Positions 53,301 to 61,721 of a stretch of DNA of 64,000 nucleotides are shown here, piece by piece. The position numbers and the translations under genes are program-made. Location of the stretch: positions 1 through 64,000 of the forward strand of contig NZ_JFCB01000030.1 of the NCBI RefSeq assembly GCF_000725125.1, written 5' to 3'. Positions within the stretch are counted from its first letter, which is position 1. Each line of letters starts with the position of its first letter. Source of the stretch: Streptomyces toyocaensis. Lineage in GTDB: Bacteria; Actinomycetota; Actinomycetes; Streptomycetales; Streptomycetaceae. The notes under the pieces are model-generated. The model saw nothing but the letters and a program-made list of their open reading frames with translations. It was not told the origin of the DNA and did no database searches.

Positions 53301-53760
53301 CGGGGGCGACGACAGGGACGTGCGCCTGTGGGACCTCGACAGCGGCCGCTGCCTGCGCGTCATGACGGGCCACACTCGCGCCGTGCGGTCGGTGTGGCTC
53401 AGCCCGGACGGCCGCCACGCCCTGTCGGGCGGCGACCACCGCGAGCGCGTCCGGCGCCTGTGGGACACGACGACCGGTGAGTGCCTGCGGACCTTCGCCG
53501 GCTACTCCTCCTTCGGCGTCCGTCTCACCGGGGACGGCCGCTTCGTGGTGTGCGACGGCCGGGAGGGGATCGAGGTGTGGAGCGTCGGCACGGGCCGGTG
53601 CTTCCCGCTGCCGGAGTCGAAGGGGGACGGCCCGCCGGCGGCCGTACCGACCCCCGACGGCCGGTACGTCGTCTCCGGCGACGCCGCCGGGCGGGTGCGG
53701 GTGTGGGAGATCGACTGGGACCGGACCGTGAGCGGCCCCTCGCGTGTTACCCATGGGTAA
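50356..53760 (+). CDS. Ser/Thr protein kinase with TPR and WD40 repeats
   Basis: This 1134-residue protein starts at GTG 50356 behind GAGGAGG. An N-terminal kinase domain (about 10-295) has a glycine loop VHGQGGMG, catalytic Lys in LAVKSPR, HQDVKPGNVL (catalytic Asp near 144) and DFG near 162. A TPR-like region follows (about 310-430: ALSLLDLGRPAEAAETFQRA). About 12-13 WD40 repeats then run from 450 to 1125, each ending in a RLWD or variant (RFWDLTDG, HLWDVDSG, RLWDLTSA, RLWDVASG and so on), enough for two propellers. No transmembrane helix is seen. It is predicted to be a cytoplasmic signalling scaffold. Confidence 0.92.
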   Translation: MAQWRVGDVVDGRYRVTRVHGQGGMGLVHQVRHLGWNIDLAVKSPRAHVYRDARRRERFVTEAEEWVALGLHPNVCACYYVRTLEGVPRVFAEYVSGGSLRELIAGRSLYRGTPREALARVLDLAVQCARGLEHAHRRGLVHQDVKPGNVLVGDGVAKVTDFGLARSWAGRQAPAAWPEAAAGTGGAPPADMLVTGLGMTQVYASPEQWAGRRVGPASDLFSFAVSVLEMFVGEITWFAGPVAGRTLEDLRRSDGWMLRPPDDVAALLARCLSLDPASRPASMTEVAAELTTLYERSAGHPYPRPVPVPAELRADELNNRALSLLDLGRPAEAAETFQRATAADPHHPAARYNVGLLRWRRGEITDEHLVTTLEAARAAVGAEPAAHVADRLLAEVHLERGDVQAARALLGQRPGDPDATDAHRAAESGRVADARCVEETWMPWQPYPRERMTDRDRVATEVRLRFGPRAGTVLSGDRDGTVRLWSVPDGACLLAVRAHDGPVRSVDVSRDGRTAVSVGVDRDVRFWDLTDGRCLYAAGFPAPAEGGFTVSPVRLTPAGQAVLFGTNQGTVIGVTRRGGTLRSVNRPGRTDEPVHALEVAPDGRWALAGGTSGTLQLVSMSDASVRQLHGGDASFVWSVCFGADGRRALSGHGNGTIHLWDVDSGRLLRTLHGPRGADVLSLAMSEDGRFALSGAADHKVRHWDLGTGRCLRTYTGHRGPVAAVRFCPDARYGMSAAQDDTLRRWALPGGYTAPPHLSRPRPPAELSGLAERVDTLIAEAEHALADGDTARALDRLTLARSVPGHERAPRLLAHWRRLEGRAERVGPRTAWRVHELTGHTGYVTGIDLSADGTIAASASSDRTIRLWDLTSARCVGVLEGHTHLVEEICLSPDGTRLLSLGRDRTARLWDVASGTCLRVLDDEAYGSSARLLPDGRRALVGGPGRRLRLWDVEEDRPLRAFTGPELSVNAVWTAGDGRFAVAGGDDRDVRLWDLDSGRCLRVMTGHTRAVRSVWLSPDGRHALSGGDHRERVRRLWDTTTGECLRTFAGYSSFGVRLTGDGRFVVCDGREGIEVWSVGTGRCFPLPESKGDGPPAAVPTPDGRYVVSGDAAGRVRVWEIDWDRTVSGPSRVTHG

Positions 53761-53807
53761 GGAATGATGGCGGGCGACCATCCACACGCGCAGGGGCGGA
53801 GCCGACG

Positions 53808-55232
53808 GTGACGACTTCCGAGGAACAGAGCGAGGCACGGACCAGGGTGCACGTCTTCCGGGACGACGCCCTCGGCGACCACGACGCGGTCGGCCTCGCC
53901 CGGGCGATCCGCCGGGGAGAGGTCTCCGCCGCGGAGGCCTCCCGCGACGCGGTGGCCCGGGTCAGGGCCGTCGAGGCCCGGCTCAACGCCGTGCAGGTCC
54001 ACCTGGACATCCCGGCGCACGGCCCGGGGACCGGCGCCTTCGCCGGGGTGCCGGCCTTCGTCAAGGACAACACCGACTACCAGGGGCTGCCCACCGGCCA
54101 CGGCAGCGTCGCGTTCGCGCCCAGGGCCGCCCGGCGCCACGCGCCCTTCACCCGCCAGTTCCTGAGCACCGGTGTCACCGTGCTCGGCAAGACCCGGCTG
54201 CCCGAGTTCGGGTTCAGCCCCACCACGGAGTACGAGGGGGCCGAGCCCGTCCGCAATCCGTGGCACACCGGCCACTCGGCGGGCGGTTCGTCGGGCGGCA
54301 GCGCGGCCCTCGTCGCCGCGGGAGCGGTGCCGATCGCGCATGCCAACGACGGGGGCGGCTCCATCCGCATCCCGGCCGCCGCGTGCGGACTCGTCGGCCT
54401 GAAGCCGACCCGCGGCCGGATGGTGGCGAACGCGCAGGGCCGTCAGCTTCCCATCGACCTCGTCACCGACGGCGTGGTGAGCCGCTCGGTGCGCGACAGC
54501 GCCACGTTCCTCGCCGCCGCTGAACAGCACTGGCGCAACCCGAAACTGCCGCCCGTCGGCCTGGTCGAGGGCCCCTCGGAGCGCCGCCTGCGCATCGGGC
54601 TCCTGCTGGACTCCCCGAACGGCGTCCGCTCCGACGCCGGCACCCGGGCGGCCGTCACGGAGACGGCCGAGCGCCTGGAGCGGTTCGGCCACACCGTGGA
54701 GCCGGTGGAACTGTCCATCGACCCGCGCTTCACCGACGACTTCCTCACCTACTGGGGTCTGCTGTCGTTCCTGATCGGCGTCACAGGAAGGACGCTCGGC
54801 ACGGACTTCGACCGCCGCCGCATGGACGGCCTCAGCCGGGGGCTGCGCGAGATGTACGTCGGCAACTGGAGGAACACCCCGGGCGTCCTGCGCCGGCTCA
54901 AGCGCACGCGGGAGGCGTACGCGGCCGGGTTCCGCGGCCTGGACGTGATCCTCTCCCCGGTCCTCGCCCACACCACCCCGCCGATCGGCCACCTCAGCCC
55001 GGCCGTCCCGTACGCCACGCTGATCGAGCGGATCCTCGCCTACGTCGCGTTCACCCCGGTCAACAACGTCGTCGGAACACCGTCGATCTCCGTGCCGGCC
55101 GCGCACGCGACACCGGACGGCCTCCCGATCGGCGTCATGATCTCCGGCCGCCCTGGCGCGGAACGGACGCTGCTGGAGCTGGCGTTCGCCCTGGAGGCGG
55201 ACCAGCCGTTCCGGCGCCTCCAGGACGTCTGA
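53808..55232 (+). CDS. Amidase signature-family amidase
   Basis: This 474-residue protein starts at GTG 53808 with GCGGAG upstream. The Ser-cisSer-Lys triad of the amidase signature family is visible: Lys86 in AFVKDNTD, cis-Ser in HSAGGSSGGSAA (near 161-165) and nucleophile Ser in NDGGGSIRIP (near 186). Substrate is not predictable; the lack of a neighbouring gatB or gatC argues against the GatA tRNA role. It follows the WD40 kinase by 47 bases and precedes mshB by 167 bases with no recognisable signal. Confidence 0.9.
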   Translation: MTTSEEQSEARTRVHVFRDDALGDHDAVGLARAIRRGEVSAAEASRDAVARVRAVEARLNAVQVHLDIPAHGPGTGAFAGVPAFVKDNTDYQGLPTGHGSVAFAPRAARRHAPFTRQFLSTGVTVLGKTRLPEFGFSPTTEYEGAEPVRNPWHTGHSAGGSSGGSAALVAAGAVPIAHANDGGGSIRIPAAACGLVGLKPTRGRMVANAQGRQLPIDLVTDGVVSRSVRDSATFLAAAEQHWRNPKLPPVGLVEGPSERRLRIGLLLDSPNGVRSDAGTRAAVTETAERLERFGHTVEPVELSIDPRFTDDFLTYWGLLSFLIGVTGRTLGTDFDRRRMDGLSRGLREMYVGNWRNTPGVLRRLKRTREAYAAGFRGLDVILSPVLAHTTPPIGHLSPAVPYATLIERILAYVAFTPVNNVVGTPSISVPAAHATPDGLPIGVMISGRPGAERTLLELAFALEADQPFRRLQDV

Positions 55233-55399
55233 CGGGCGTTGCGGTCAGCCCTCGACCGCGTACGGCAGGAAGCCGGCCTCGGAGGCGAAGGCTGGTCTTC
55301 GACCCCGTACCGGCACCGGTCCCGCAGGACGGCGGCGCGGAGGAGGCCGACTCCGGGCAGGCGTGAGGGCGGCGGCCGGGGACCTCATAAGGTGATCCC

Positions 55400-56257
55400 A
55401 TGACGGAAATGCGCTCCCGGCGTCTGATGCTGGTGCACGCCCACCCGGACGACGAGTCGATCAACAACGGCGCGACCATGGCCCGGTACGCCGCCGAGGG
55501 CGCCCAGGTGACGCTGGTCACCTGCACGCTCGGTGAGCGGGGCGAGGTCATCCCGCCCGAGCTGCGGCACCTGAGCGGGGCCGCCCTGGGCGGGCACCGG
55601 CTCGGTGAGCTCAAGGACGCGATGCGCGCGCTCGGGGTCACGGACTTCCGGCTGCTCGGCGGGGCCGGGCGGTACTGCGACTCCGGGATGATGGGACTGC
55701 CCGACAACGACGACCCCGGCTGCTTCTGGCAGGCCGACGTGGATCAGGCCGCCGGGCTGCTCGCCGAGGTGATCCTCGAGGTGCGGCCGCAGGTTCTTGT
55801 CACGTACGACGAGAACGGGGGGTACGGGCACCCCGACCACATCCAGGCGCACCGCGTCGCCGTGCGTGCCGTCGAGCTCGCCGCCGGGGCCGGGTGGGAT
55901 GTGCCCAAGGTGTACTGGAACCGGGTGCCCCGGTCCGTGGGCGAGGAGGCCTTCGCCAAGCTGAACGGAGAGTTGGACGGGCTGCCCTTCGAGAAGGCGG
56001 GCGTCCTCGACGACGTACCCGGTGTGGTCGACGACGAGCGGATCACCACCGTGATCGACGGCACCGCGTACGCATCCGCCAAGGCCGCCGCCATGCGGGC
56101 GCACGCCACCCAGATCACCGTCGCGGACCCGTACTTCGTGCTCTCCAACGAGCTCGCGCAGCCGCTCTTCACCACCGAGTACTACGAGCTGGTGCGCGGG
56201 GAACGCCCCCTGAGCCGGGAGAGCGACCTGTTCGCCGGGGTGGGGGAGGCGCCGTGA
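55400..56257 (+). CDS. mshB: N-acetyl-GlcN-Ins deacetylase MshB (mycothiol biosynthesis)
   Basis: This 285-residue protein starts at ATG 55400. The zinc-binding motif HAHPDDES (His15, Asp17 or Asp18) and the third ligand in GGYGHPDHIQAH (near 147-152) are intact, with LGERGEVIPPELRHLSG and YWNRVPRSV typical of MshB. It deacetylates 1-O-(2-acetamido-glucopyranosyl)-myo-inositol in mycothiol synthesis. It is cytosolic. The downstream DUF6113-type gene overlaps its stop by 4 bases. The related mycothiol conjugate amidase Mca has a similar fold but the YWNRVP region favours MshB. Confidence 0.93.
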   Translation: MTEMRSRRLMLVHAHPDDESINNGATMARYAAEGAQVTLVTCTLGERGEVIPPELRHLSGAALGGHRLGELKDAMRALGVTDFRLLGGAGRYCDSGMMGLPDNDDPGCFWQADVDQAAGLLAEVILEVRPQVLVTYDENGGYGHPDHIQAHRVAVRAVELAAGAGWDVPKVYWNRVPRSVGEEAFAKLNGELDGLPFEKAGVLDDVPGVVDDERITTVIDGTAYASAKAAAMRAHATQITVADPYFVLSNELAQPLFTTEYYELVRGERPLSRESDLFAGVGEAP

Positions 56258-56667
56258 GCGGCGGCCGCGCGCCCGTGATGGCACAGCCGCTGCGTCCGCC
56301 GTCCGCCGGGCGGGCCGGCGCCTACCTGGGCCTGTTCGTGCTCGGTGCCGTGGTCGGCGTGGCCGGGGCGCTCGTCCAGCCCGCGTGGTTCCCGGGGGGA
56401 CTGCTGCTGGCTCTCGCGGGAGAGGCGGGACTCGTGCTCGGGGCGTCGCGGGTGATGCGCGGGCGGGCCGGTGGCGCGGTGGTCGCCGCGGGCTGGACGC
56501 TCGTCGTCATCCTGCTCACGGCCAGCCGCCCGGAGGGGGATTTCCTGTTCGCCGCGGGCGCCGGCTCGTACCTGTTCCTGCTCGGCGGCATCGCGGTCGC
56601 TGTGATCTGTGCCACGCTCGGAGGCGGGCGGCAACCGGACACGGGCCCTGTCCGACTTGGCAAGTGA
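56254..56667 (+). CDS. Integral membrane protein, DUF6113 type
   Basis: This 137-residue protein starts at GTG 56254, overlapping the mshB stop (GTGA). Four hydrophobic segments are clear: LGLFVLGAVVGVAGALV, GGLLLALAGEAGLVLGAS, AVVAAGWTLVVILLT, FLLGGIAVAVICATLGG. No catalytic motif. The conserved pairing with mshB in streptomycetes (from memory) suggests a linked but unknown membrane role. Confidence 0.85.
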   Translation: MSGGRAPVMAQPLRPPSAGRAGAYLGLFVLGAVVGVAGALVQPAWFPGGLLLALAGEAGLVLGASRVMRGRAGGAVVAAGWTLVVILLTASRPEGDFLFAAGAGSYLFLLGGIAVAVICATLGGGRQPDTGPVRLGK

Positions 56668-56772
56668 CGTACCACTTCGCCGTGTCCCGGGTGTGGGGGT
56701 CCGGTGCGCTTTTCGCCAGCGGTCCTGGGATACGGGCCGGATATGGCCAGTAAGGTGGTGCGCGCCGCCGAG

Positions 56773-56817
56773 CCTCCCTCGAACTCTCGGCTTCGCCCGA
56801 GCAAGGGGGGACCCCCA
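56773..56817. repeat. Intergenic palindromic repeat of the Streptomyces type
   Basis: Bases CTCTCGGCTTCGCCCGAGCA followed by AGGGGGGACCCCCA form two stem-loops (CTCGG-CTTCG-CCGAG-like and GGGGG/CCCCC). This CTCGG-CTTCG-CCCGAG plus GGGGGACCCCC pattern is abundant between genes in streptomycetes. It lies in the leader of the next gene, 46 bases before its TTG start. A relative occurs inside sdhA at 28982-29030. Confidence 0.6.
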
Positions 56818-56862
56818 CCGTGAGGTCGTGACGGGCGGCGGAGCCAACCGGGAGAACCTGCC

Positions 56863-59145
56863 TTGAGTCGTGAAACTGACACTCCGTCCTCCGGGCCCAA
56901 CGGGCACGGCGGAGCCGCCTATCCGTCGGGCACCCCGCCCTACGGGATTCCGGCGATTCCGGACGAGGGTACGGGCGCGGGCCGTTCGGCCGCGCGACCG
57001 GAGGAACGCAAGACCGAGACCACGCTGACGACCCGGATCCGGATCAACATCCCCGGATCGCGGCCCATTCCGCCGGTCGTCGTGCGCAAGCCCGTCAAGG
57101 ACGCGGAGACCAAGGGGCGCACCGACGCGGAGGCGCCGGCCCCGGCCCTGGCCCCGGCCCCGTCCCCCGACCCGGCCGAGCCTCCCGCCCGGCCCGACCG
57201 GTCCGCCGGCCCGGCGGACGAGGACAAGCCGGCCAGTGACTGGTTCGCGCCGCGCAAGTCCGGTGCGGGCAAGAGCGGTCCGGGCGGCGCCACTGCCAAC
57301 GGGACGGGCACGCCGAGCGGTTCGGGTACCGGCGCCGGCAGTGGTGCCCCGGCGGGTCCCGGGACGCCGAAGGGTGCCGGTGCGCCGAAGGTGGCCGGTG
57401 CGCCCGGTGGCGCGCGGCCCGGCGCCGCACGTCCGGGTGGCGTGGTCGGCTCCATGGGCGCCCCCGGCGGCCCCCGTCCCGGCGGGACGACGGGTTCCGG
57501 ACTCACCGGCGCGACCGGCGGCCCCGTGGCCCCCGGGCACGGCGGCGGCACCGGCTCCTTCGACGTGACCGAGGCGCTGGCCGGCGGTCCGGCGGGCAGC
57601 GGCACCCGGCCGGGTGCGAACCGCGGGGGCGAACCCAGCCGCGACGACCTGCCGTTCTTCACGGAGGACGCGCCGGGCGGGTCCCCCGGCCGGCAGGGCC
57701 CGGGCGGCTCACCCGTCCAGGGCGGCCGGCCCGGGTTCGGCGGCCAGGACCGGCCCGGCGGCCCGCAGGGCCCCGCAGGTCCCACCGGCCCCACCGGCGG
57801 TCCGGTCACCGGCGACGGCCCGCTGAACCCGCCGCCCGTCGCCGGTCCTGCCGTCCCGGGCCGGGGCCCGGGACGGCCCGGCGGCCCCGGCACCCCCGGT
57901 GGCCCCGGCCCCGTCGGCGCGCGGCAGAACCGTCCCGGCGCCCAGGGCGTCCCCGGCGGGGGCCTCAGCGACGACACCGCGATCCTCACGCCCCAGAAGC
58001 CCGCCGAACCGGGCACCCCGGGCTACGGCCCCCGCCACGACAACGTCTCCGGGCACACCGTGACCAGCGGCATCCCCGTGGTCCCGCCGGGCGCCGCGTT
58101 CGACGCGCCCGGCAGCGGGCCCGGCGGCCGCGTGCCGCACACGCCCCCCAAGCTGCCCGAGCCGGTCTCGCCGCCCCCGGCGAGTTCCTCGAAGGCGCCG
58201 AAGAAGAAGGGCCGCAACAAGCTCGTCCTGCTCGGCGGCGGTGTCCTCCTCCTGGCCGGTGTCGCCTACGGTGCCGGTCTGCTGATGAACAGCTCCGACG
58301 TGCCCAAGGGCACCACCGTGCTGGGCGTCGACATCGGCGGCGGCACGCGGGACGACGCCGTGAAGAAGCTGGACGCCGCCCTCGGCGACCGGCTGAACAA
58401 GCCGCTGAAACTGTCGGTCGACGGCAAGACCGTGGACCTGCAGCCGGACAAGGCGGGCCTGCAGATCGACGCCGACGCCACCGTGGGCGCGGCCGCCACG
58501 AGCGACTACAACCCGGTCAACGTGATCGGTTCCCTCTTCGGCCAGCAGCGCGTCGTCGCCCCGGTCATGCCCGTCGACGAGGAGAAGCTCCAGGTCGCCC
58601 TGGAGAGCGCCGGCGGCTCCGGCTCGGTGACCGAGGGCTCGATCAGGTTCGAGTCCGGCAAGGCCGTCCCCGTCTACCCCAAGGCGGGCCAGGGCATCGA
58701 CGTCGCCAGGGCGGCCGACGTGGTGACGGAGGCCTACCGCACCCAGGTCGAGACCGGCGCCTCCGCCGCGGTGAACGTCCCGACGACGGACCGGCAGCCG
58801 AAGGTCTCCAAGGCCGAGGTCGACCGGATGATGAAGGAGTACGCCGAGCCGGCGATGTCGGGCATCGTGACCGTGCAGACCGATCCGGCGCGCTCGATCC
58901 AGATGAGCCCCGAGAAGTCGCTCTGGAAGTTCCTCCGCGTCACGGCCGTGGGCGGCAAGCTGGTCGACAAGCCCGACCTGAACTCCCTCAAGGAGCTGTA
59001 CGGCCAGACGTTCGACGGTGTGCTCATCACCCGGGGCAACGGAAAGAAGACGGCCGTCACCCCCCAGGACGTCTACGGTGCCCTCCGCCAGGCGCTGATG
59101 AGCAGGACCGAGCGCGTCGCCGTGATCGAGACGAACCCCAGCTGA
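56863..59145 (+). CDS. Gly/Pro-rich membrane protein with peptidoglycan-binding domain
   Basis: This 760-residue protein starts at TTG 56863 behind GGGAG. A cytoplasmic N-terminal stretch of about 440 residues is very rich in Gly, Pro and Ala with a collagen-like GP rhythm between 145 and 380. After GRNKLVLLGGGVLLLAGVAY (membrane helix near 450-470) the outer part (about 480-755) resembles the peptidoglycan-binding (PG_binding_4) region of VanW-type proteins: TTVLGVDIGGGTRDDAVKKL, SYNPVNVIGS-like ATSDYNPVNVIGSLFGQQ, and VYPKAGQGIDVARAADVV. The VanW catalytic-like C-terminus is absent. It probably tethers the membrane to cell wall. A terminator follows. Confidence 0.78.
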   Translation: MSRETDTPSSGPNGHGGAAYPSGTPPYGIPAIPDEGTGAGRSAARPEERKTETTLTTRIRINIPGSRPIPPVVVRKPVKDAETKGRTDAEAPAPALAPAPSPDPAEPPARPDRSAGPADEDKPASDWFAPRKSGAGKSGPGGATANGTGTPSGSGTGAGSGAPAGPGTPKGAGAPKVAGAPGGARPGAARPGGVVGSMGAPGGPRPGGTTGSGLTGATGGPVAPGHGGGTGSFDVTEALAGGPAGSGTRPGANRGGEPSRDDLPFFTEDAPGGSPGRQGPGGSPVQGGRPGFGGQDRPGGPQGPAGPTGPTGGPVTGDGPLNPPPVAGPAVPGRGPGRPGGPGTPGGPGPVGARQNRPGAQGVPGGGLSDDTAILTPQKPAEPGTPGYGPRHDNVSGHTVTSGIPVVPPGAAFDAPGSGPGGRVPHTPPKLPEPVSPPPASSSKAPKKKGRNKLVLLGGGVLLLAGVAYGAGLLMNSSDVPKGTTVLGVDIGGGTRDDAVKKLDAALGDRLNKPLKLSVDGKTVDLQPDKAGLQIDADATVGAAATSDYNPVNVIGSLFGQQRVVAPVMPVDEEKLQVALESAGGSGSVTEGSIRFESGKAVPVYPKAGQGIDVARAADVVTEAYRTQVETGASAAVNVPTTDRQPKVSKAEVDRMMKEYAEPAMSGIVTVQTDPARSIQMSPEKSLWKFLRVTAVGGKLVDKPDLNSLKELYGQTFDGVLITRGNGKKTAVTPQDVYGALRQALMSRTERVAVIETNPS

Positions 59146-59163
59146 CGACACCGCCGGCCCCTT

Positions 59164-59218
59164 ACGGGAGCGGCGCCGCACGAGCCCGGAAGGGACCCGT
59201 GCGGCGCCGCTCTCCCGT
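59164..59218. terminator. Bidirectional terminator before SirB1
   Basis: ACGGGAGCGGCGCCGCACG (59164-59182) and its complement CGTGCGGCGCCGCTCTCCCG (59198-59217, one mismatch) enclose a 15-base loop, between the stops at 59145 and 59233. It serves the convergent pair. Confidence 0.85.
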
Positions 59219-59232
59219 CGAGCGGGAGGCGT

Positions 59233-60126
59233 TCAGTTCAGCATCGCCCGTGCGGCGAGAGCCTCCCCCCGCACCCGCTCCCCGGCCGCCTCGTCCACCG
59301 CCGAGACCACCTCCGCGTACGCCTCCAGCTCCCTCGCCCCCGCCGAGAACTCCCCCCGCTGCACCAGCAGCCGCGCCCGTTCGTACCGCAGCCGCGCCGC
59401 GTGGGACGGGAACAGCAGCGACAGCTCCACCGCCCACAACCCCACGTCCGACCGCTCCGGCCGGGCCGCCGACCACGCCCGGACGTTGTTCAGGATGCGC
59501 AGGACGACGTCCAGCACCCCCGCCGGCGTCAGCATCGACGCGTCCAGCGGCGCCCCCGTCGCCCCCGCGACCAGCAGCTCGGCGTCGGCCCCGCTCAGCA
59601 CCCGCCCCCCGTCGAACGGATCGACCAGTACCTGCTCCGCACCCGTGTCCAGGCCAGTACCCGGCTCCCCGAACCCGACGACGAAATGCCCCGGCAGCGC
59701 CACCCCGTACACCGGCGCCCCCGCCCGCCGCGCCACCTCGATCCACACCACCGACAGCAGGATCGGCAGCCCGCGCCGCCGCCGCAGCACCTCGTGCAGC
59801 AGCGAGGACCCCAGCCGCCGGTAGTCGTCCGGAACGCCGTGGAAGCCGTACCGCTCACCCAGCAGGTCCCGCAGCGCCAGCGCCCACGCGCGCGGCGAGC
59901 CGGGCCGGTGGGGCAGCTCGCCCGCCAGCCGGTCCAGCTCCACCTGCGCGGCGTCCATGCCCGCCTCGTCCAGCGTGCCGTCCGCCTCCGCGCCCACCAG
60001 CAGGCACAGCGTGGACAGGTCGGGCCGCTCGCAGCGGGCCTCCTCGGCGAACCGTCGGCGCAGTTCCGCGGAACGCCCGGGCGGCGGGGGACAGGGGGAA
60101 CGCATACCCGGTTCGTGCCCGCTCAC
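59233..60126 (-). CDS. SirB1-family transglutaminase-like protein
   Basis: This 297-residue protein starts at GTG 60126, overlapping the previous stop (GTGA); ATG 60105 is an alternative. The transglutaminase-like N-terminal domain includes LHEVLRRRRGLPILLSVVWI and VYGVALPGHFVVGF, with DPFDGG of the SirB1 family near residue 170. A C-terminal helical or TPR-like part ends ARAMLN. The usual catalytic Cys of transglutaminases is not apparent in the early motif, as in many SirB1 proteins, so activity is uncertain. It follows the GNAT gene on the same strand. Confidence 0.85.
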   Translation of the reverse strand: MSGHEPGMRSPCPPPPGRSAELRRRFAEEARCERPDLSTLCLLVGAEADGTLDEAGMDAAQVELDRLAGELPHRPGSPRAWALALRDLLGERYGFHGVPDDYRRLGSSLLHEVLRRRRGLPILLSVVWIEVARRAGAPVYGVALPGHFVVGFGEPGTGLDTGAEQVLVDPFDGGRVLSGADAELLVAGATGAPLDASMLTPAGVLDVVLRILNNVRAWSAARPERSDVGLWAVELSLLFPSHAARLRYERARLLVQRGEFSAGARELEAYAEVVSAVDEAAGERVRGEALAARAMLN

Positions 60127-61148
60127 AGCGCGCCGTCACCTGCCGGAGCCGACGATTGCGGAGCGCGGTGGTGGTGGTACGCGTGGTGCGCGGCGAAGCC
60201 CATACGGCCGTACAGCTCCCGCGCGCCCGCGTTGTCGTCCTCCACCTGGAGCCAGGCCGCCGAGGCTCCCTCGTCCAGCGCACGCCGCGCCAGCGCGGCC
60301 ATCACGGCGGTCGCCAGCCCGCGCCGCCGCCGCGCCGGGTCCACCTCGACCGCCGCGAAGCCGGCCCACCGCCCGTCCACGACGCACCGCCCGATGGCGG
60401 CCGGCGCGCCGGGGCCGTCCGGCACCGTGGCGAACCACACCGACGGCCCGGAATTCAGGACCCTCAGGGCCACCTCGCTCACGCCCTTGCGCCGGTACCG
60501 GGTCAGCCACGCGTCACCGGCCTCCCGCGAGAGCACGACTCCGGACGGTTCCCCGCCCAGGTCGGCGACGGGCGCCAGCGGGGCCACCCACAGCTCGGCG
60601 GTCACCTCCCGTACCCAGCCGTGCCGTTCCAGCTCCGCGCAGAGCCGTTCCTGCGTCCCTTCGGCGCCGGTCGCGGTCTGGACGTAGGCGGGCAGCCCCC
60701 GGGCCGCGTACCAGCCGCGCACGGCCGCCAGCGCCTCGTCGAGCGGCACGCCCGGGTCACCGAGCGGAAGCACGGAGTTGGCCCGCCGGGTGAAACCGTC
60801 CGCGGCCCGCAGCTCCCACGCGCCGAGCCGCTCGCTCTCCACGGGTCGCCACGCCCGCGCGGAGACCCGCGCCAGCTCCTCGTACGAGGCGGCCGGACCC
60901 CGGCGACGCGCCGGAGCGGACGGAACGACCTTGCCCGCGACCAGCGAGGTCTCCGCCACGCGGACACTCTCCCCGCTCTTCCTTGTGATCCGCAGCACAC
61001 CGTTGTCCCATGATGTGAGAACGCCGACCGTGTCGGTGAACTTCTCACCCGATGGACCATGTTCGATCAAGCTCCGTACGGAGACCCGTTTTCCCACGTC
61101 AGCAGTGGTGATGCGGACCTCGAGGCGCCCGGCGGCAGAGATTTCCAC
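60123..61148 (-). CDS. GNAT acetyltransferase with N-terminal SH3-like domain (Rv0428c type)
   Basis: This 341-residue protein starts at GTG 61148. The first 80 residues (LEVRITTADVGKRVSVRSLI, GVLTSWDNGVLRITRKSGES) form a small SH3-like beta domain as in mycobacterial Rv0428c and its relatives. Residues 100-335 form two GNAT-like halves. The C-terminal half carries the acetyl-CoA motif EVDPARRRRGLATAVMAALA and VEDDNAGARELYGRMGF. Substrate unknown. Its stop overlaps the SirB1 start, and it is divergent from fdxA across 140 bases. Confidence 0.88.
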   Translation of the reverse strand: MEISAAGRLEVRITTADVGKRVSVRSLIEHGPSGEKFTDTVGVLTSWDNGVLRITRKSGESVRVAETSLVAGKVVPSAPARRRGPAASYEELARVSARAWRPVESERLGAWELRAADGFTRRANSVLPLGDPGVPLDEALAAVRGWYAARGLPAYVQTATGAEGTQERLCAELERHGWVREVTAELWVAPLAPVADLGGEPSGVVLSREAGDAWLTRYRRKGVSEVALRVLNSGPSVWFATVPDGPGAPAAIGRCVVDGRWAGFAAVEVDPARRRRGLATAVMAALARRALDEGASAAWLQVEDDNAGARELYGRMGFAAHHAYHHHRAPQSSAPAGDGAL

Positions 61149-61288
61149 AGGTCAGTTCACCCCTCCTGTTCGGATCATGCCCAGGAACGGAGATACTAGG
61201 GGCGGGCATCGACGACGCCGCGCTCCCGCGCGCCAGGCGGCGGAGCCTGAGGAGGCCCGCCAGCGCCCAATCGAGGAGGAACGACAGC

Positions 61289-61606
61289 GTGACCTACGTC
61301 ATCGCGCAGCCTTGTGTCGACGTGAAGGACAAGGCGTGCATCGAGGAGTGCCCGGTCGACTGCATCTACGAGGGCCAGCGGTCCTTGTACATCCACCCGG
61401 ACGAATGCGTCGACTGCGGCGCCTGTGAACCGGTCTGCCCGGTCGAGGCCATCTTCTACGAGGACGACACTCCCGAGGAGTGGAAGGACTACTACAAGGC
61501 GAACGTCGAGTTCTTCGACGAGCTCGGCTCGCCCGGCGGCGCCAGCAAGCTGGGCCTGATCGAGCGGGACCACCCGTTCATCGCCGCGCTGCCGCCGCAG
61601 GCGTAG
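61289..61606 (+). CDS. fdxA: 7Fe ferredoxin FdxA
   Basis: This 105-residue protein starts at GTG 61289 behind GAGGAGGAA. The N-terminal part holds the Cys pattern CVDVKDKACIEECPVDCIYE and a second set CVDCGACEPVCPVEAI for [3Fe-4S][4Fe-4S] clusters. The C-terminal half has the family phrase WKDYYKANVEFFDEL. It shuttles electrons in redox reactions of the cytosol, for example with P450 or oxidoreductase partners. It is followed 115 bases later by dapC in the same direction, an order conserved in actinobacteria. Confidence 0.96.
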   Translation: MTYVIAQPCVDVKDKACIEECPVDCIYEGQRSLYIHPDECVDCGACEPVCPVEAIFYEDDTPEEWKDYYKANVEFFDELGSPGGASKLGLIERDHPFIAALPPQA

Positions 61607-61721
61607 CCGCTGCCGCGAGCGGCCCCGCACCGACGTGCCGCCCTGGTCCCGCACGGCCCGGTCGTCCCGGTCGCCGTGCGGGGCCGAGGCGTTCGCCGTA
61701 CCAGAAAGTGAGCCACTGCCC

